Origin: Clostridium sp.
GTDB taxonomy: Bacteria > Bacillota > Clostridia > Clostridiales > Clostridiaceae
Assembly (NCBI RefSeq): GCF_029267215.1
Contig: NZ_JARIDH010000025.1
Location: 1-64,000, forward strand
Length of the DNA stretch: 64,000 nt
Direction: 5' to 3'
Shown: one piece after another, positions 18,417 through 27,915 of the stretch
How positions within the stretch are numbered: position 1 is the first letter of the stretch
How the letters are laid out: every line of letters begins with the position of its first letter
Made by a program: the position numbers and the translations under genes
The notes under the pieces: generated by a model
The model's database searches: none
The model's input: only the letters and a program-made list of their open reading frames with translations
What the model was told of the DNA's origin: nothing

Positions 18417-20603
18417 TTACTCTTCTTTTCTTAATTTATCTATAATAATTTTACTTACTATAAATCTAATTTTTTCATAAGAAACATCTTTTTCTAAATT
18501 CTCTTTTATTGGCTTTAGCTTTCCATACCCAACTTTTTCTACTGCATCTAAAACTAAATTTTCTTCTTCTTTAGAAAATAAGCAGTCAAAATCTATAGGG
18601 AAATCTATTTTGTTTCCCTCCTCCAGATACTGATTAATATGAGACATTATTGTAGATAAAGCTATCTCTCTTTCCTTAGCTATTTCATGAAACTTTTTAC
18701 CCTCTCTAAGCATATCTAAAGTTATGACAAATGATTTTTTCTTTCCATTCTTCTTTATGTTTTCTTTGAACTTTTCTTCCACTTCTTCTTTATTAAACTT
18801 CTCTGAATTCCATTTAACTTCTATATTATTTTTTTCAACATATTCTTTTATCTTCTTTAGGAAAGGCTCTCCATATCTTTGAATTTTCTTTTCTCCAACC
18901 CCATTTATTTCTATTAACTGAGAGGATTTTAAAGGCATTCTAAGACTCATCTCTTTTAAAGTGTTATCTCCAAAAACTATGTATGGTGGAACCCCTTCTT
19001 CTGATGCAATTTCTCTTCTTAATTCTCTTAATATATCAAACAATTCATTATTAGTAGAAACTTTTTCCACTTTTCTCTTCTCTTTAAACATAACTTTAGT
19101 TTTACCAGTAAGTATATCTTTAGAATTTGAGTTTAAGGTTACAACTGGATATTCTCCACCATAATCAATGTATCTATGTGAAATTAAGGTGTTTATAAAT
19201 TCCTTCAATCCATCCTTGGTATAATTTTTCATTATTCCATAAGTACTTATTTTATCTAGCCCTAATTCCATAAGCTTTTTATTTTTAGAAGCCTTTAAAA
19301 CATCCACTATTACTCCAATTCCATAAGGCCTTTTCATTCTATAAACACAAGATAATACTTTCTGAGCATCTAATGTTTTATCAACCATTTCTCCATCTAT
19401 ATGACAGTTACTACAGTTATTACAATCATCCTGTAAGCTTTCTCCAAAGTAATTTGATATAAATTTTCTATAACACCCGTTTGAATGAACTAAGTCCATC
19501 ATTGTTTGAAGTTTACTTAATTCATTAAACTTTCTTTGTAGGTTTAAAGTTCCTGTTTCTATAATATATTTCTGTGTTTGCACATCTCCTGGTGAAAAGA
19601 GTAAAATACACTCTGAATCCTCTCCATCTCTACCAGCTCTACCTATTTCCTGATAATATCCTTCTATATTTTTAGGCATATTATTATGTATAACATACCT
19701 TATATTAGGCTTATCTATTCCCATACCAAAGGCATTAGTTGCAACCATAACTCCAATCTTATCATAAACAAAATCCTCTTGATTTTGCTTTCTTTCTATA
19801 TCACTAAGCCCTCCATGGTATTTTGTACAATCTATTCCTCTTGAATTTATCAACTCACATAAGGAATCAACTTCTTTTCTAGTTGCACAATATATTATTC
19901 CTGATAAATCCTTATTTTCTTTTATATAATCTAAAATATAGTGATTCTTATTAACTCCTTTTTCTATTACTATTTTCAGGTTATCTCTATCAAAACCTGA
20001 CACAAAAATCTTAGGATTTCTAAGTTCTAAAAGATTTACTATATCCTCTCTAACCTCATTTGTGGCAGTAGCTGTGAAAGTTGATACTACTGGTCTTTTC
20101 TTAAGTAAGTTTATAAACTTTCCAATAAACTTATAACTACTTCTAAAATCATGTCCCCACTGTGAAACACAGTGAGCCTCATCCACTGCAACCTGAGAAA
20201 CTTCCACATTTGAAATAAGATTTAAAAATTCCATAGACTCCAATCTTTCAGGTGCAACATATAAAATCTTAATATGCCCCTCTCTAACATAATTAAAAAT
20301 TATATCTATTTCCTGCTGACTAAGTGTTGAATTTATATAAGCTGACTCTATTCCCATACTATTTATTGCATCAACCTGGTCTTTCATAAGAGATATAAGT
20401 GGAGAAATAACAACTGTTAATCCCTCTAATATTAAGGCCGGAATCTGATAACAGATTGACTTCCCTCCTCCTGTTGGCATTATTGCCACAACATCATTTC
20501 CATTTATAATCTCATTTATTATATTTTCTTGTCCTTTTCTAAATTCACTATATCCATAAAAACTTTTTAAAATCTCTATTGCTCTATTCAAAATCAACCT
20601 CAC
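18417..20603 (-). CDS. recQ: ATP-dependent DNA helicase RecQ
   Basis: 728 residues, longer than E. coli RecQ (about 610). 3'-5' superfamily 2 helicase for recombinational repair. Seen: motif I MPTGGGKS (42-49), motif II DEAH (141-144), FTATAT, motif VI EIGRAGRDG, a zinc site (CYRKFISNYFG...DDCNNCSNC), an RQC winged-helix region, an HRDC domain (LFDILRELRREIASEEGVPP) and an extra C-terminal helix-turn-helix-like segment (FHEIAKEREIALSTIMSHI) found in many Firmicutes RecQ. The first codon of the open frame is GTG at 20603; GTGAGG could instead be the ribosome binding site for TTG at residue 5, so the start is uncertain by a few codons. Confidence 0.95.
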   Translation of the reverse strand: MRLILNRAIEILKSFYGYSEFRKGQENIINEIINGNDVVAIMPTGGGKSICYQIPALILEGLTVVISPLISLMKDQVDAINSMGIESAYINSTLSQQEIDIIFNYVREGHIKILYVAPERLESMEFLNLISNVEVSQVAVDEAHCVSQWGHDFRSSYKFIGKFINLLKKRPVVSTFTATATNEVREDIVNLLELRNPKIFVSGFDRDNLKIVIEKGVNKNHYILDYIKENKDLSGIIYCATRKEVDSLCELINSRGIDCTKYHGGLSDIERKQNQEDFVYDKIGVMVATNAFGMGIDKPNIRYVIHNNMPKNIEGYYQEIGRAGRDGEDSECILLFSPGDVQTQKYIIETGTLNLQRKFNELSKLQTMMDLVHSNGCYRKFISNYFGESLQDDCNNCSNCHIDGEMVDKTLDAQKVLSCVYRMKRPYGIGVIVDVLKASKNKKLMELGLDKISTYGIMKNYTKDGLKEFINTLISHRYIDYGGEYPVVTLNSNSKDILTGKTKVMFKEKRKVEKVSTNNELFDILRELRREIASEEGVPPYIVFGDNTLKEMSLRMPLKSSQLIEINGVGEKKIQRYGEPFLKKIKEYVEKNNIEVKWNSEKFNKEEVEEKFKENIKKNGKKKSFVITLDMLREGKKFHEIAKEREIALSTIMSHINQYLEEGNKIDFPIDFDCLFSKEEENLVLDAVEKVGYGKLKPIKENLEKDVSYEKIRFIVSKIIIDKLRKEE

Positions 20604-20925
20604 TTAAATATTATTATTATTTATATAAAAAATTACTTAGCTTTTCTTTCCAAACTAATATTCACATTTATTCTTTTTTATAACACTAAATACATTATAC
20701 ACTATTAATATTATGATACGCTTTAATAAGCTACTCCATTTCTTTTTTATTAAGTAAAAATTTCTTCAACCTCTTTTAATGTATCAAAAAAATTTCATGG
20801 TAAAGTCCTTTAAATTCTTTCTCAAAGAATATTGTTGTAATAATTTTAATCGACAATTTTAAAAATTTTTATTACAATATTGTTTATTAGTAAACTAAAT
20901 TCTAAAAAGAAAAGAGGGTTAAAAA
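20604..20925. other. Divergent intergenic region recQ / DUF389 gene
   Basis: Promoters for both divergent genes must lie here. The only clear structure is an inverted repeat: AATATTGTTGTAATAA at 20829-20844 against TTATTACAATATTGT at 20869-20883. It could be an operator for the DUF389 gene. Confidence 0.4.
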
Positions 20926-22254
20926 GTGAGGTTTAATAAAGAAAGTTTTTTTAAGGAATTCACAAAAAATCAAGCTTCTTTTGATGAAATTCATGAAAAT
21001 ATATTAGATGGAATAAATATAGGTGGAGCTAACTTCATAATTCTTATATGTGCAATAATCATAGCTTCTGTAGGACTTAATATGAATGCTACTGCTGTAA
21101 TAATCGGTGCTATGCTTATCTCTCCACTTATGGGCCCAATTCTAGGTATAGGATATGGAGTTGGTACATATAATGCAAAATTAATAAAAAAATCATTAGC
21201 AATATTAGGTTTAGAGATTTTTATAAGTATGGTAACATCTACTATTTACTTCTCACTTAGTCCAATATCAAGTGCAGGAAGTGAAATACTATCTAGAACT
21301 ACCCCCAACATATGGGATGTTATTATTGCATTTACAGGAGGTATTGCAGGGATTGTTGGAATAACTCGTAATAAGACAGGAAATGTTATTCCAGGCGTGG
21401 CAATAGCAACTGCCCTAATGCCTCCTCTTTGTACAAGTGGATATGGATTAGCAAGTAGAAATATGGATATATTTTTAGGAGCTGGTTATTTATTTTTTAT
21501 AAATGCCTTTTTCATTGCCTTATCAACTTTAATTGGTGTTAAGCTTATGAAAATTCCTAAGAGAAATAATATAGATACAGTTAAAGAAAAGAAACTTAAA
21601 AAAGTTATAATTATTTCAACTATTTTAGTTACAATTCCAAGTATATTTTCAGCTGCATCTATGATAAATGAATCAATAAACAATTCAAATTTAAGTAAAT
21701 TTATTCAAAAAGAGATGTCTAATGATTTTATACTTAGTAAAAATATAGATACTTCAACCAAAACTATAGATTTAGTTATAGTTGGCAATAGAATATCAAA
21801 AGAAAAAGAGGATGAACTTGAAAATAGCCTTAAGTACTATAATTTTAATGATTATAGATTAAGAATTCAGCAAGACTCAAATACATTGCCAGATATACAA
21901 TCATATTTAGACAAACTTAAAGAACAAAACTCTGGATTTATAGATGATTTAGAGATAAGCAAAGAAAATTCAAATAAACCATCAAATGATTCAAAGTTAG
22001 AGGGTAATCTTACTAAAGCTTTAGATTCTACTAAAATTGATCTTTATAAAAATTATAAAGACATAAAGAAAATCTATAGTGGAGTTTTAGATAATGAATT
22101 GCCAGTAATAGTTATAGAATATTCTAGTGATAACTTAAATCAAGAAGAAGTTAGAAATTTCATCTTTTCAAAGGAAAATTTAAAAGGAACTAAGATTTAT
22201 TTTGAAAAGTACAAAGAAAATGAAGTTACACCTGATAAAACTAAAAATCAATAA
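20926..22254 (+). CDS. DUF389 family membrane protein
   Basis: 442 residues. The N-terminal half is the DUF389/TIGR00341 membrane domain: ILDGINIGGANFIILI, NATAVIIGAMLISPLMGPILG and PGVAIATALMPPLCTSGYGLA, with about six helices between residues 35 and 255. The C-terminal 190 residues are soluble and charged, with no known domain. DUF389 proteins are widespread, and their function is unestablished. The start codon is GTG 20926, preceded by AGAGGG 7 bases upstream. Convergent with the EamA transporter gene behind a shared terminator. Confidence 0.85.
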   Translation: MRFNKESFFKEFTKNQASFDEIHENILDGINIGGANFIILICAIIIASVGLNMNATAVIIGAMLISPLMGPILGIGYGVGTYNAKLIKKSLAILGLEIFISMVTSTIYFSLSPISSAGSEILSRTTPNIWDVIIAFTGGIAGIVGITRNKTGNVIPGVAIATALMPPLCTSGYGLASRNMDIFLGAGYLFFINAFFIALSTLIGVKLMKIPKRNNIDTVKEKKLKKVIIISTILVTIPSIFSAASMINESINNSNLSKFIQKEMSNDFILSKNIDTSTKTIDLVIVGNRISKEKEDELENSLKYYNFNDYRLRIQQDSNTLPDIQSYLDKLKEQNSGFIDDLEISKENSNKPSNDSKLEGNLTKALDSTKIDLYKNYKDIKKIYSGVLDNELPVIVIEYSSDNLNQEEVRNFIFSKENLKGTKIYFEKYKENEVTPDKTKNQ

Positions 22255-22292
22255 TTTAGTGTTTTTCATTGAATTTTGAATAATAACAAATA

Positions 22293-22336
22293 AAGCTTCC
22301 AGTTTTAAGATATTGTTGATTTTAGCTATCTATTAA
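22293..22336 (+). repeat. Partial copy of intergenic inverted-repeat family
   Basis: Reads TTCCAGTTTTAAG, 5 other bases, then TGTTGATTTTAGCTA, matching one half of the elements at 31.2 and 58.1 kb. The opposite arm is missing or diverged. Confidence 0.5.
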
Positions 22337-22392
22337 AGCCTACTTAATTGCTATCCATCATGTTAATAATTAGATTTTAAATGCTAATAAAT

Positions 22393-22480
22393 AAAAAAGT
22401 GATTAAGTTAAAAAATATAATAGAACTTAAAAATAGTTTCTAAGTTCTATTATAGAATTTTAATTTAGTCACTTTTATTT
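22393..22480. terminator. Long bidirectional terminator
   Basis: AAAAAAGTGATTAAGTTAAA pairs at a distance with TTTAATTTAGTCACTTTT, and the inner TATAATAGAACTTA pairs with TAAGTTCTATTATA. A and T tracts flank it, so it can end both convergent genes. Confidence 0.8.
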
Positions 22481-22531
22481 TATATATAATATTAAATTTA
22501 GTTAAACTCTTCTAAAAACAAATATTATATT

Positions 22532-23485
22532 TTACTCATTAATAATTTTAGAGTTTTTAAATCCAAATATTTTAAGTATATTACTATTTAAAAATCTTTC
22601 TTTATCAACATTTAATTCTAATAAAATTGCTGCAACAACTATTAAAACAGCACCTAATATTTGCTTTGAATTCATGACTTCTCCAAATATTATGAAAGCA
22701 AATATACTAGCTAAAACAGGTTCTAAGGAAGCTAGTATGCTTGTAACACTAGCCTCGATGTACTCTGTTGATTTAATATAAAAAGTATTAGAAATAAATG
22801 TACTTAAAATTCCTATAGATAGTAAATTTAAAATCACCATACCTATGTTTGGTGAATTTTTTATTATACTAAAAGATTCATTAAAATTAGTAAAAAATCC
22901 TAAAAATACACTAGCAAAAATATATCCGTACACAAGAAGTGTATCCTTTCTATAAGAACTAAAAAGCTTAGGAAATATTATTTGAAAGGCAAATAAAAAT
23001 CCTGTTCCTAATCCTGCTGCAATACCAATTCCGCTCATACTTAAATGACCTAAAGACATATTTGATACCATAATACAACCACCTAAAGTTAATACTATTA
23101 CAAAACCTTTTTTCATATTAAATTTCTCACTAAAAAATAATACTCCAAATATTGTTACCCATATTGAATTTGTAAACATAAGTACAGTTGCCACTGATAT
23201 TGGTATATATTCTACTGATAAATTATATCCAACGAAACATAAAGCAAAGGTACCAATTCCATAAAAAGCAGCCACAACTAAGCCTTTTATGTCTGTCTTT
23301 AAAACCTCTCTATCTTTTATAAATACCCAAATTAAGAAACAAACAGCTGATAAAAAGCTTCTACTAAAAGCTATGAATATTGCACTTAACCCTGCATTAT
23401 ACAATATTCTACTGCTTATTCCCATTATTCCCCAAAATAATGTTGCAATTAGGACTAAGCCTATGCCTTTCTCCCTATTATTCAT
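22532..23485 (-). CDS. EamA/DMT superfamily transporter
   Basis: About 317 residues with ten predicted membrane helices in two EamA repeats. The first repeat begins GIGLVLIATLFWGIMGISSR; the second ends ASLEPVLASIFAFIIFGE followed by QILGAVLIVVAAILLEL, the classical end of an EamA unit. Such proteins export or import small metabolites; the substrate is unknown. The frame is open to 23593, but AGAGGGA lies just before ATG 23485 and the upstream extension is Lys/Leu-rich and non-homologous-looking, so I place the start at 23485. Confidence 0.85.
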   Translation of the reverse strand: MNNREKGIGLVLIATLFWGIMGISSRILYNAGLSAIFIAFSRSFLSAVCFLIWVFIKDREVLKTDIKGLVVAAFYGIGTFALCFVGYNLSVEYIPISVATVLMFTNSIWVTIFGVLFFSEKFNMKKGFVIVLTLGGCIMVSNMSLGHLSMSGIGIAAGLGTGFLFAFQIIFPKLFSSYRKDTLLVYGYIFASVFLGFFTNFNESFSIIKNSPNIGMVILNLLSIGILSTFISNTFYIKSTEYIEASVTSILASLEPVLASIFAFIIFGEVMNSKQILGAVLIVVAAILLELNVDKERFLNSNILKIFGFKNSKIINE

Positions 23486-23816
23486 AACATTTCCCTCTTC
23501 TTCTAAATTTTTAACATATTCTATTATATACCTATTGAACATTTTTGAAAGCTTCAAAAATGATATTTTCAATTTATTAACTTTCAAATTCATACTTATT
23601 ACTTATATTTATTAATAATTTCTCAATTTTGCTTAAATTAGCTTATAATCCTATTTAAAATCATTTTAAAAACTTTATTAAAACTTAAAAGTTGTCAGTT
23701 TAAATACTATTTTTGAAATATACATTTAACAATTATTCATATTGATAACTTTTTCATTGAATATAAATAAAAAAACGATGCAAACTAACGAATTGCATCG
23801 TTTTTTAAGTTTTAAA
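23486..23816. other. Intergenic region upstream of EamA gene
   Basis: Contains the AIM24-gene terminator (23769-23807) and AT-rich promoter DNA for the transporter. Nothing else is recognisable. Confidence 0.4.
23769..23807. terminator. Terminator after AIM24-family gene
   Basis: AAAAAACGATGCAA and TTGCATCGTTTTTT form a perfect 14-bp stem around a 9-base loop; T-runs on either strand. Confidence 0.85.
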
Positions 23817-24611
23817 CTAATCTTGGAATAAATTACCTAACCCACTTAATATACTACCTTCTCCAACATCTCTAGAACCTGGAACTTGTGGTGCTGCCGC
23901 AAATACTTTAGATGCTAATCTACTAAATGGTAAACTTTGAATCCAAACCTCTCCTGGCCCAACTAAGCTAGCAAAGAATATTCCTTCTCCACCAAACAAC
24001 GCATTTTTAACACCCTTAACATATTCTATATCATATTTAATATCCTTTGTCATGGCAACTAAACACCCAGTATCCACTCTTAACTTTTGCCCTGGCAGAA
24101 GTTGTTTTCTAACTATGGTTCCTCCTGCGTGAATAAAAGCCATTCCATCACCTTCTAATTTTTGAAGTATAAATCCTTCTCCACCAAAGAATCCAGTTCC
24201 TAATTTTCTCTTAAAATCTATTCCTATAGTTACACCCTTTGCAGCGCATAAAAATGCATCTTTTTGACAAATTAATTTACCACTATAATTTCTTAAATCT
24301 ACAGGAATTATTTTCCCTGGATACGGAGAAGCAAAAGCAACTTTTTCTTTTCCCATACCTTCATTTGTGAACGCAGTCATAAATAAACTTTCACCTGTTA
24401 TAACTCTCTTTGCAGCGCCTCCAATCTTTCCTAGAAATCCTTTTTGATTTCCACTTCCATCACCAAATATAGTCTCCATGCTTATACTATTATCCATCAT
24501 CATCATGGCTCCAGCCTCTGCTACAACTGTCTCTCTTGGATCTAACTCAATTTCTACAAACTGCATATCATCTCCATAAAGTTTGAAGTCAATTTCATGT
24601 GCATTCATCAT
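23817..24611 (-). CDS. AIM24/TIGR00266 family protein
   Basis: About 264 residues. Glycine-rich beta-structured family: VEIELDPRETVVAEAGAMMM, NEGMGKEKVAFASPYPGKI, GFFGGEGFILQKLEGDGMAF and VMITKD-like DTGCLVAM repeats typical of the AIM24 (tryptophan RNA-binding attenuator-like) fold. In yeast Aim24 is mitochondrial; bacterial members have no agreed function. The start is ambiguous: the first ATG (24620) directly abuts GGAGGT, whereas ATG 24611 has a 9-base spacing and is preferred. Single-gene transcript. Confidence 0.8.
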   Translation of the reverse strand: MMNAHEIDFKLYGDDMQFVEIELDPRETVVAEAGAMMMMDNSISMETIFGDGSGNQKGFLGKIGGAAKRVITGESLFMTAFTNEGMGKEKVAFASPYPGKIIPVDLRNYSGKLICQKDAFLCAAKGVTIGIDFKRKLGTGFFGGEGFILQKLEGDGMAFIHAGGTIVRKQLLPGQKLRVDTGCLVAMTKDIKYDIEYVKGVKNALFGGEGIFFASLVGPGEVWIQSLPFSRLASKVFAAAPQVPGSRDVGEGSILSGLGNLFQD

Positions 24612-24842
24612 AATATTCATACCTCCAAAAAATATTTCATTTCATTTTTTAAAATACTAACACAAAAAATATAAATATTACAAGCAACCTTATCTTATAT
24701 TTTTCTCAAATGTTATTAAAATATTAATAACTAAATTATTAGTATCCCCTATCACATTTATTGTAACTAAGTCATAGTATTTAATACGATGATTTTTAAA
24801 ATTGGTCTAGTTAAATTATTTTGTAATCTATCAATAAAATTA

Positions 24843-24871
24843 TTGACACAAAACTCAAAGAGATATAATAT
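24843..24871 (+). promoter_or_regulatory. Promoter of the riboswitch/P-type ATPase transcript
   Basis: A perfect -35 TTGACA (24843-24848) is followed by TATAAT at 24864-24869 (15-base gap) or TAATAT at 24866-24871 (17-base gap). Transcription would start just before the aptamer at about 24880. Confidence 0.65.
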
Positions 24872-24901
24872 GGTATTAAACCTAATATTTAATATCTATT
24901 G

Positions 24902-25002
24902 TATTAAAAGGGAGTAGTTGCAAGTTATAATATCAACAACGCGGTTAACGAAAAGTTACCTGGTATTATGCACCAACATTATTGGTTACAAGACTTTTAA
25001 TA
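24902..25002 (+). ncRNA. yybP-ykoY family Mn2+ riboswitch (aptamer)
   Basis: The P1 strands TATTAAAAG (24902-24910) and CTTTTAATA (24994-25002) are exact complements. Inside are the family's marks: GGGAGTAG directly after P1, a central ACCTGGTATTATGCACCAAC hairpin region, and ACAAGAC just before the 3' P1 strand. The position 5' of a Ca2+/Mn2+-type P-ATPase gene is a known context for this riboswitch, which senses Mn2+. The 3' P1 strand also takes part in the terminator that follows, which gives a clear switching mechanism. Confidence 0.85.
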
Positions 25003-25071
25003 TAATCTAAGGTGTTTATATGAACATTCATATGCTAAAGCCTTAGATTATATTAGGAGTCTTATTTTTTT
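24990..25071 (+). terminator. Riboswitch-controlled intrinsic terminator
   Basis: AAGACT then TAATATAATCTAAGG (24990-25012) pairs with CCTTAGATTATATTA then AGTCTT (25041-25063), and a run of T follows (25065-25071). Bases 24994-25002 are shared with aptamer P1, so the terminator and the metal-bound aptamer exclude one another; Mn2+ binding should permit read-through. Confidence 0.85.
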
Positions 25072-25147
25072 GACCTCCTATACATAGGTATTATTTCTTA
25101 AAAATCATAATTAAACAAAACTTCATAAAAAGAAAGGAGATAATAAC

Positions 25148-27772
25148 ATGAAAAAGGTTTATTCGAAATCTAAAGAAGAACTTTTTAAAGAACTTGGAGT
25201 AAACAAGGACGGATTAAACTCATCACAAGTTCAAAGTATGCAAGAGAAATATGGTAAAAATGAATTAGTAGAAGGTAAGAAAAAATCTACATTCCAAGTA
25301 TTTCTTGATCAATTTAAGGACATGCTTATAATAATTCTTCTATGTGCAGCTGCCATTTCAATGTTCTTAGGAGACATTGAAAGTACTTTAGTTATAGTTT
25401 TCGTATTAATTGTTAATGCAACTTTAGGTACTTTACAACATATAAAATCTGAACAATCACTTAATAGTTTAAAAGCTTTATCATCACCATCTACCAAAGT
25501 ACTTAGAAAGGGAGAAAAAAAAGAAATAGATTCTAAGGATGTAGTTGTTGGAGATATTATATTTTTAGAAGCTGGAGATTATGTTCCTGCTGATTGTAGA
25601 ATTCTTGAAAATTATAGTTTACAAGTTAATGAAAGTTCATTAACAGGTGAATCTGAAAGTATTGTAAAAATCTCTGAAATAATAAAAGGAGAAGAAATAC
25701 CTGTTGGTGATAGAAAAAATATGGTTTTCTCTGGAAGCTTAGTAACTTATGGTAGGGCTACTGTATTAGCTACTTCTGTAGGTATGAATACTGAAATTGG
25801 TAAGATAGCTCAGTTATTAAATGATACTGAAGAAAAGAAAACACCACTTCAAGTAAACTTAGATAACTTTGGTAAAAAACTTGCAATTGTAATACTTGTT
25901 ATATGTGCTTTAGTATTTGGTCTTAGTCTATATAGAGGTGAAGCAATTATTGATGCCTTCATGTTTGCTGTTGCCTTGGCTGTTGCTGCCATTCCAGAGG
26001 CTCTAAGTTCAATCGTTACAATAGTTCTTTCTTTAGGAACTCAAAAAATGGCTAAAGAAAATGCTATTATAAGAAAACTTCAAGCAGTTGAAGGACTTGG
26101 AAGTGTTTCTATAATCTGCTCAGATAAAACTGGAACACTTACTCAAAACAAAATGACAGTTAAGAAAATATTTGTGGATGGAAAAACTATTGATTCAACT
26201 GAATTAAATTTAGAAAATAAAATTGACAATGATTTACTTCTTATGAGTTTGCTTTGTAATGACGCAGTTACTGATTGTGAGAAAGAAATTGGTGATCCAA
26301 CAGAGATTGCACTTGTAAACTTAGGTGATTTATATGGAGTTGACGAACTTGTAGAAAGAGAAAATTACAAAAGACTTGGTGAAATTCCTTTTGATTCAGA
26401 TAGAAAACTTATGAGTGTTGTTTATAATATTCATGGAGAAAATATCATAGCAACTAAGGGTGCTGTGGATGTACTTCTTAAAAGAAGTAGTAAAATTGAA
26501 ACTTCTAAAGGAATAAGACCTATTACTAAAGAGGATATAGCTAAGATTGAAGAAATAAACAAAAATTTTTCAAAAACTGGTTTAAGAGTATTATCTTTTG
26601 CTTATAAAAATATTGAAAGCAGAACTGATATTAAGTTATCAGATGAAAATGACTTAATATTCATTGGGCTTATATCAATGATGGATCCACCAAGAGAAGA
26701 ATCAGCAGCCGCTGTTAAAGCCTGTATTGAAGCTGGTATTAAGCCAGTTATGATAACAGGGGATCATAAAATAACAGCCTCTGCCATTGCAAAACAAATT
26801 GGTATTTTAAAAGATGAAAGCGAAGCAATTGAAGGGGCTTATCTTGATAAAATAAGTGATGAAGAATTGAAAGATATGGTTGAACACATATCAGTGTATG
26901 CAAGGGTTTCTCCAGAGCATAAAATAAGAATAGTAAGAGCTTGGCAAGAAAAAGGAAATGTTGTTGCTATGACTGGAGATGGGGTTAATGATGCTCCAGC
27001 CTTAAAACAAGCTGATATAGGGGTTGCAATGGGAATCACAGGTTCTGAGGTTGCTAAGGATGCCGCTTCCATGGTATTAACTGATGATAACTTTGCAACT
27101 ATTGTAAAAGCTATTGAAAATGGTAGAAATATATATGGAAATATTAAAAATGCTATTAAATTCTTACTATCAGGTAATACAGCTGGTATATTATCAGTTC
27201 TTTATACTTCTTTACTAGCATTGCCAGTTCCTTTTGCACCAGTACACTTATTATTTATTAACCTTTTAACAGATAGTTTACCTGCCATTGCCTTAGGTCT
27301 TGAACCTCATAATAAAGAAATTATGAAAGAAAAACCTAGAAAATCAGACGAATCTATCTTAACTAAAGACTTTATTTATGATGTTATATTTGAGGGAATA
27401 GTTATAACAATTATGACTATGACAGCTTACCATATTGGACTTAATCAAGGTGGAGATCCATTAGCTATGACAATGGCTTTCTCTACTTTATGTTTATCAA
27501 GACTTGTTCATGGATTTAACAGTAAATCTAAAAAGCATGTTGTATCAAAGGAAATATTCTCAAATAAATATTTATGGGGTGCTTTTGGTATAGGATTTGT
27601 TCTTCTAAACCTAGTACTTTTAATTCCTGCTTTTGAAGAATTATTTAAGGTAGCTCCTCTTACTTTAAATAACCTACTAACTATTTATGGATTATCATTA
27701 TGTACATTTATAGTTGTACAAGCTGGTAAATTTATAGTTGAGAAATTTCAAAAAAAGGAATCAAATAACTAA
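25148..27772 (+). CDS. Cation-translocating P-type ATPase (Ca2+/Mn2+ type, P2A)
   Basis: 874 residues. Motifs in order: cation-ATPase N-terminus, actuator TGES (166-169), PEAL in M4 (283-286) for ion binding, phosphorylation DKTGT with Asp326, KGAVD nucleotide pocket, TGDHKITA and TGDGVNDAPALKQADIG hinge, and M6 NLLTDSLPAIALG. PEAL plus NLLTD(S) resemble SERCA/PMR1-like pumps that move Ca2+ and Mn2+ out of the cytosol. The Mn2+ riboswitch in its leader favours Mn2+ efflux as the main job. AAAGGAGA lies 8 bases before the ATG. Single-gene transcript ending at a strong terminator. Confidence 0.93.
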   Translation: MKKVYSKSKEELFKELGVNKDGLNSSQVQSMQEKYGKNELVEGKKKSTFQVFLDQFKDMLIIILLCAAAISMFLGDIESTLVIVFVLIVNATLGTLQHIKSEQSLNSLKALSSPSTKVLRKGEKKEIDSKDVVVGDIIFLEAGDYVPADCRILENYSLQVNESSLTGESESIVKISEIIKGEEIPVGDRKNMVFSGSLVTYGRATVLATSVGMNTEIGKIAQLLNDTEEKKTPLQVNLDNFGKKLAIVILVICALVFGLSLYRGEAIIDAFMFAVALAVAAIPEALSSIVTIVLSLGTQKMAKENAIIRKLQAVEGLGSVSIICSDKTGTLTQNKMTVKKIFVDGKTIDSTELNLENKIDNDLLLMSLLCNDAVTDCEKEIGDPTEIALVNLGDLYGVDELVERENYKRLGEIPFDSDRKLMSVVYNIHGENIIATKGAVDVLLKRSSKIETSKGIRPITKEDIAKIEEINKNFSKTGLRVLSFAYKNIESRTDIKLSDENDLIFIGLISMMDPPREESAAAVKACIEAGIKPVMITGDHKITASAIAKQIGILKDESEAIEGAYLDKISDEELKDMVEHISVYARVSPEHKIRIVRAWQEKGNVVAMTGDGVNDAPALKQADIGVAMGITGSEVAKDAASMVLTDDNFATIVKAIENGRNIYGNIKNAIKFLLSGNTAGILSVLYTSLLALPVPFAPVHLLFINLLTDSLPAIALGLEPHNKEIMKEKPRKSDESILTKDFIYDVIFEGIVITIMTMTAYHIGLNQGGDPLAMTMAFSTLCLSRLVHGFNSKSKKHVVSKEIFSNKYLWGAFGIGFVLLNLVLLIPAFEELFKVAPLTLNNLLTIYGLSLCTFIVVQAGKFIVEKFQKKESNN

Positions 27773-27825
27773 AATAATTAAGTAAATATAAATATTCTTT
27801 CTTAATGAAATTAAAATCACAATAT

Positions 27826-27869
27826 AAAAACTCCAATTAAAGTTTAAATACTTTAATTGGAGTTTTTTT
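27826..27869. terminator. Bidirectional terminator
   Basis: AAAAACTCCAATTAAAG and CTTTAATTGGAGTTTTT form a 17-bp stem with an 8-base loop between the convergent ATPase and CPBP genes. Confidence 0.9.
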
Positions 27870-27915
27870 AAATTATATATTTAACATAAAATTTAATTCT
27901 ATATCCAAATTACTT

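Larger units (their letters stand above)
24621..25147. other. Intergenic region with the P-type ATPase leader
   Basis: The left 220 bases are AT-rich with no ORF. The right part is a promoter, a yybP-ykoY-type riboswitch and its terminator, described separately. Confidence 0.7.

Noticed and set aside
20828..20884. Inverted repeat before the DUF389 gene as a riboswitch
   Set aside because: Arms are AT-only and simple; no known riboswitch motif, so kept only as a possible operator.
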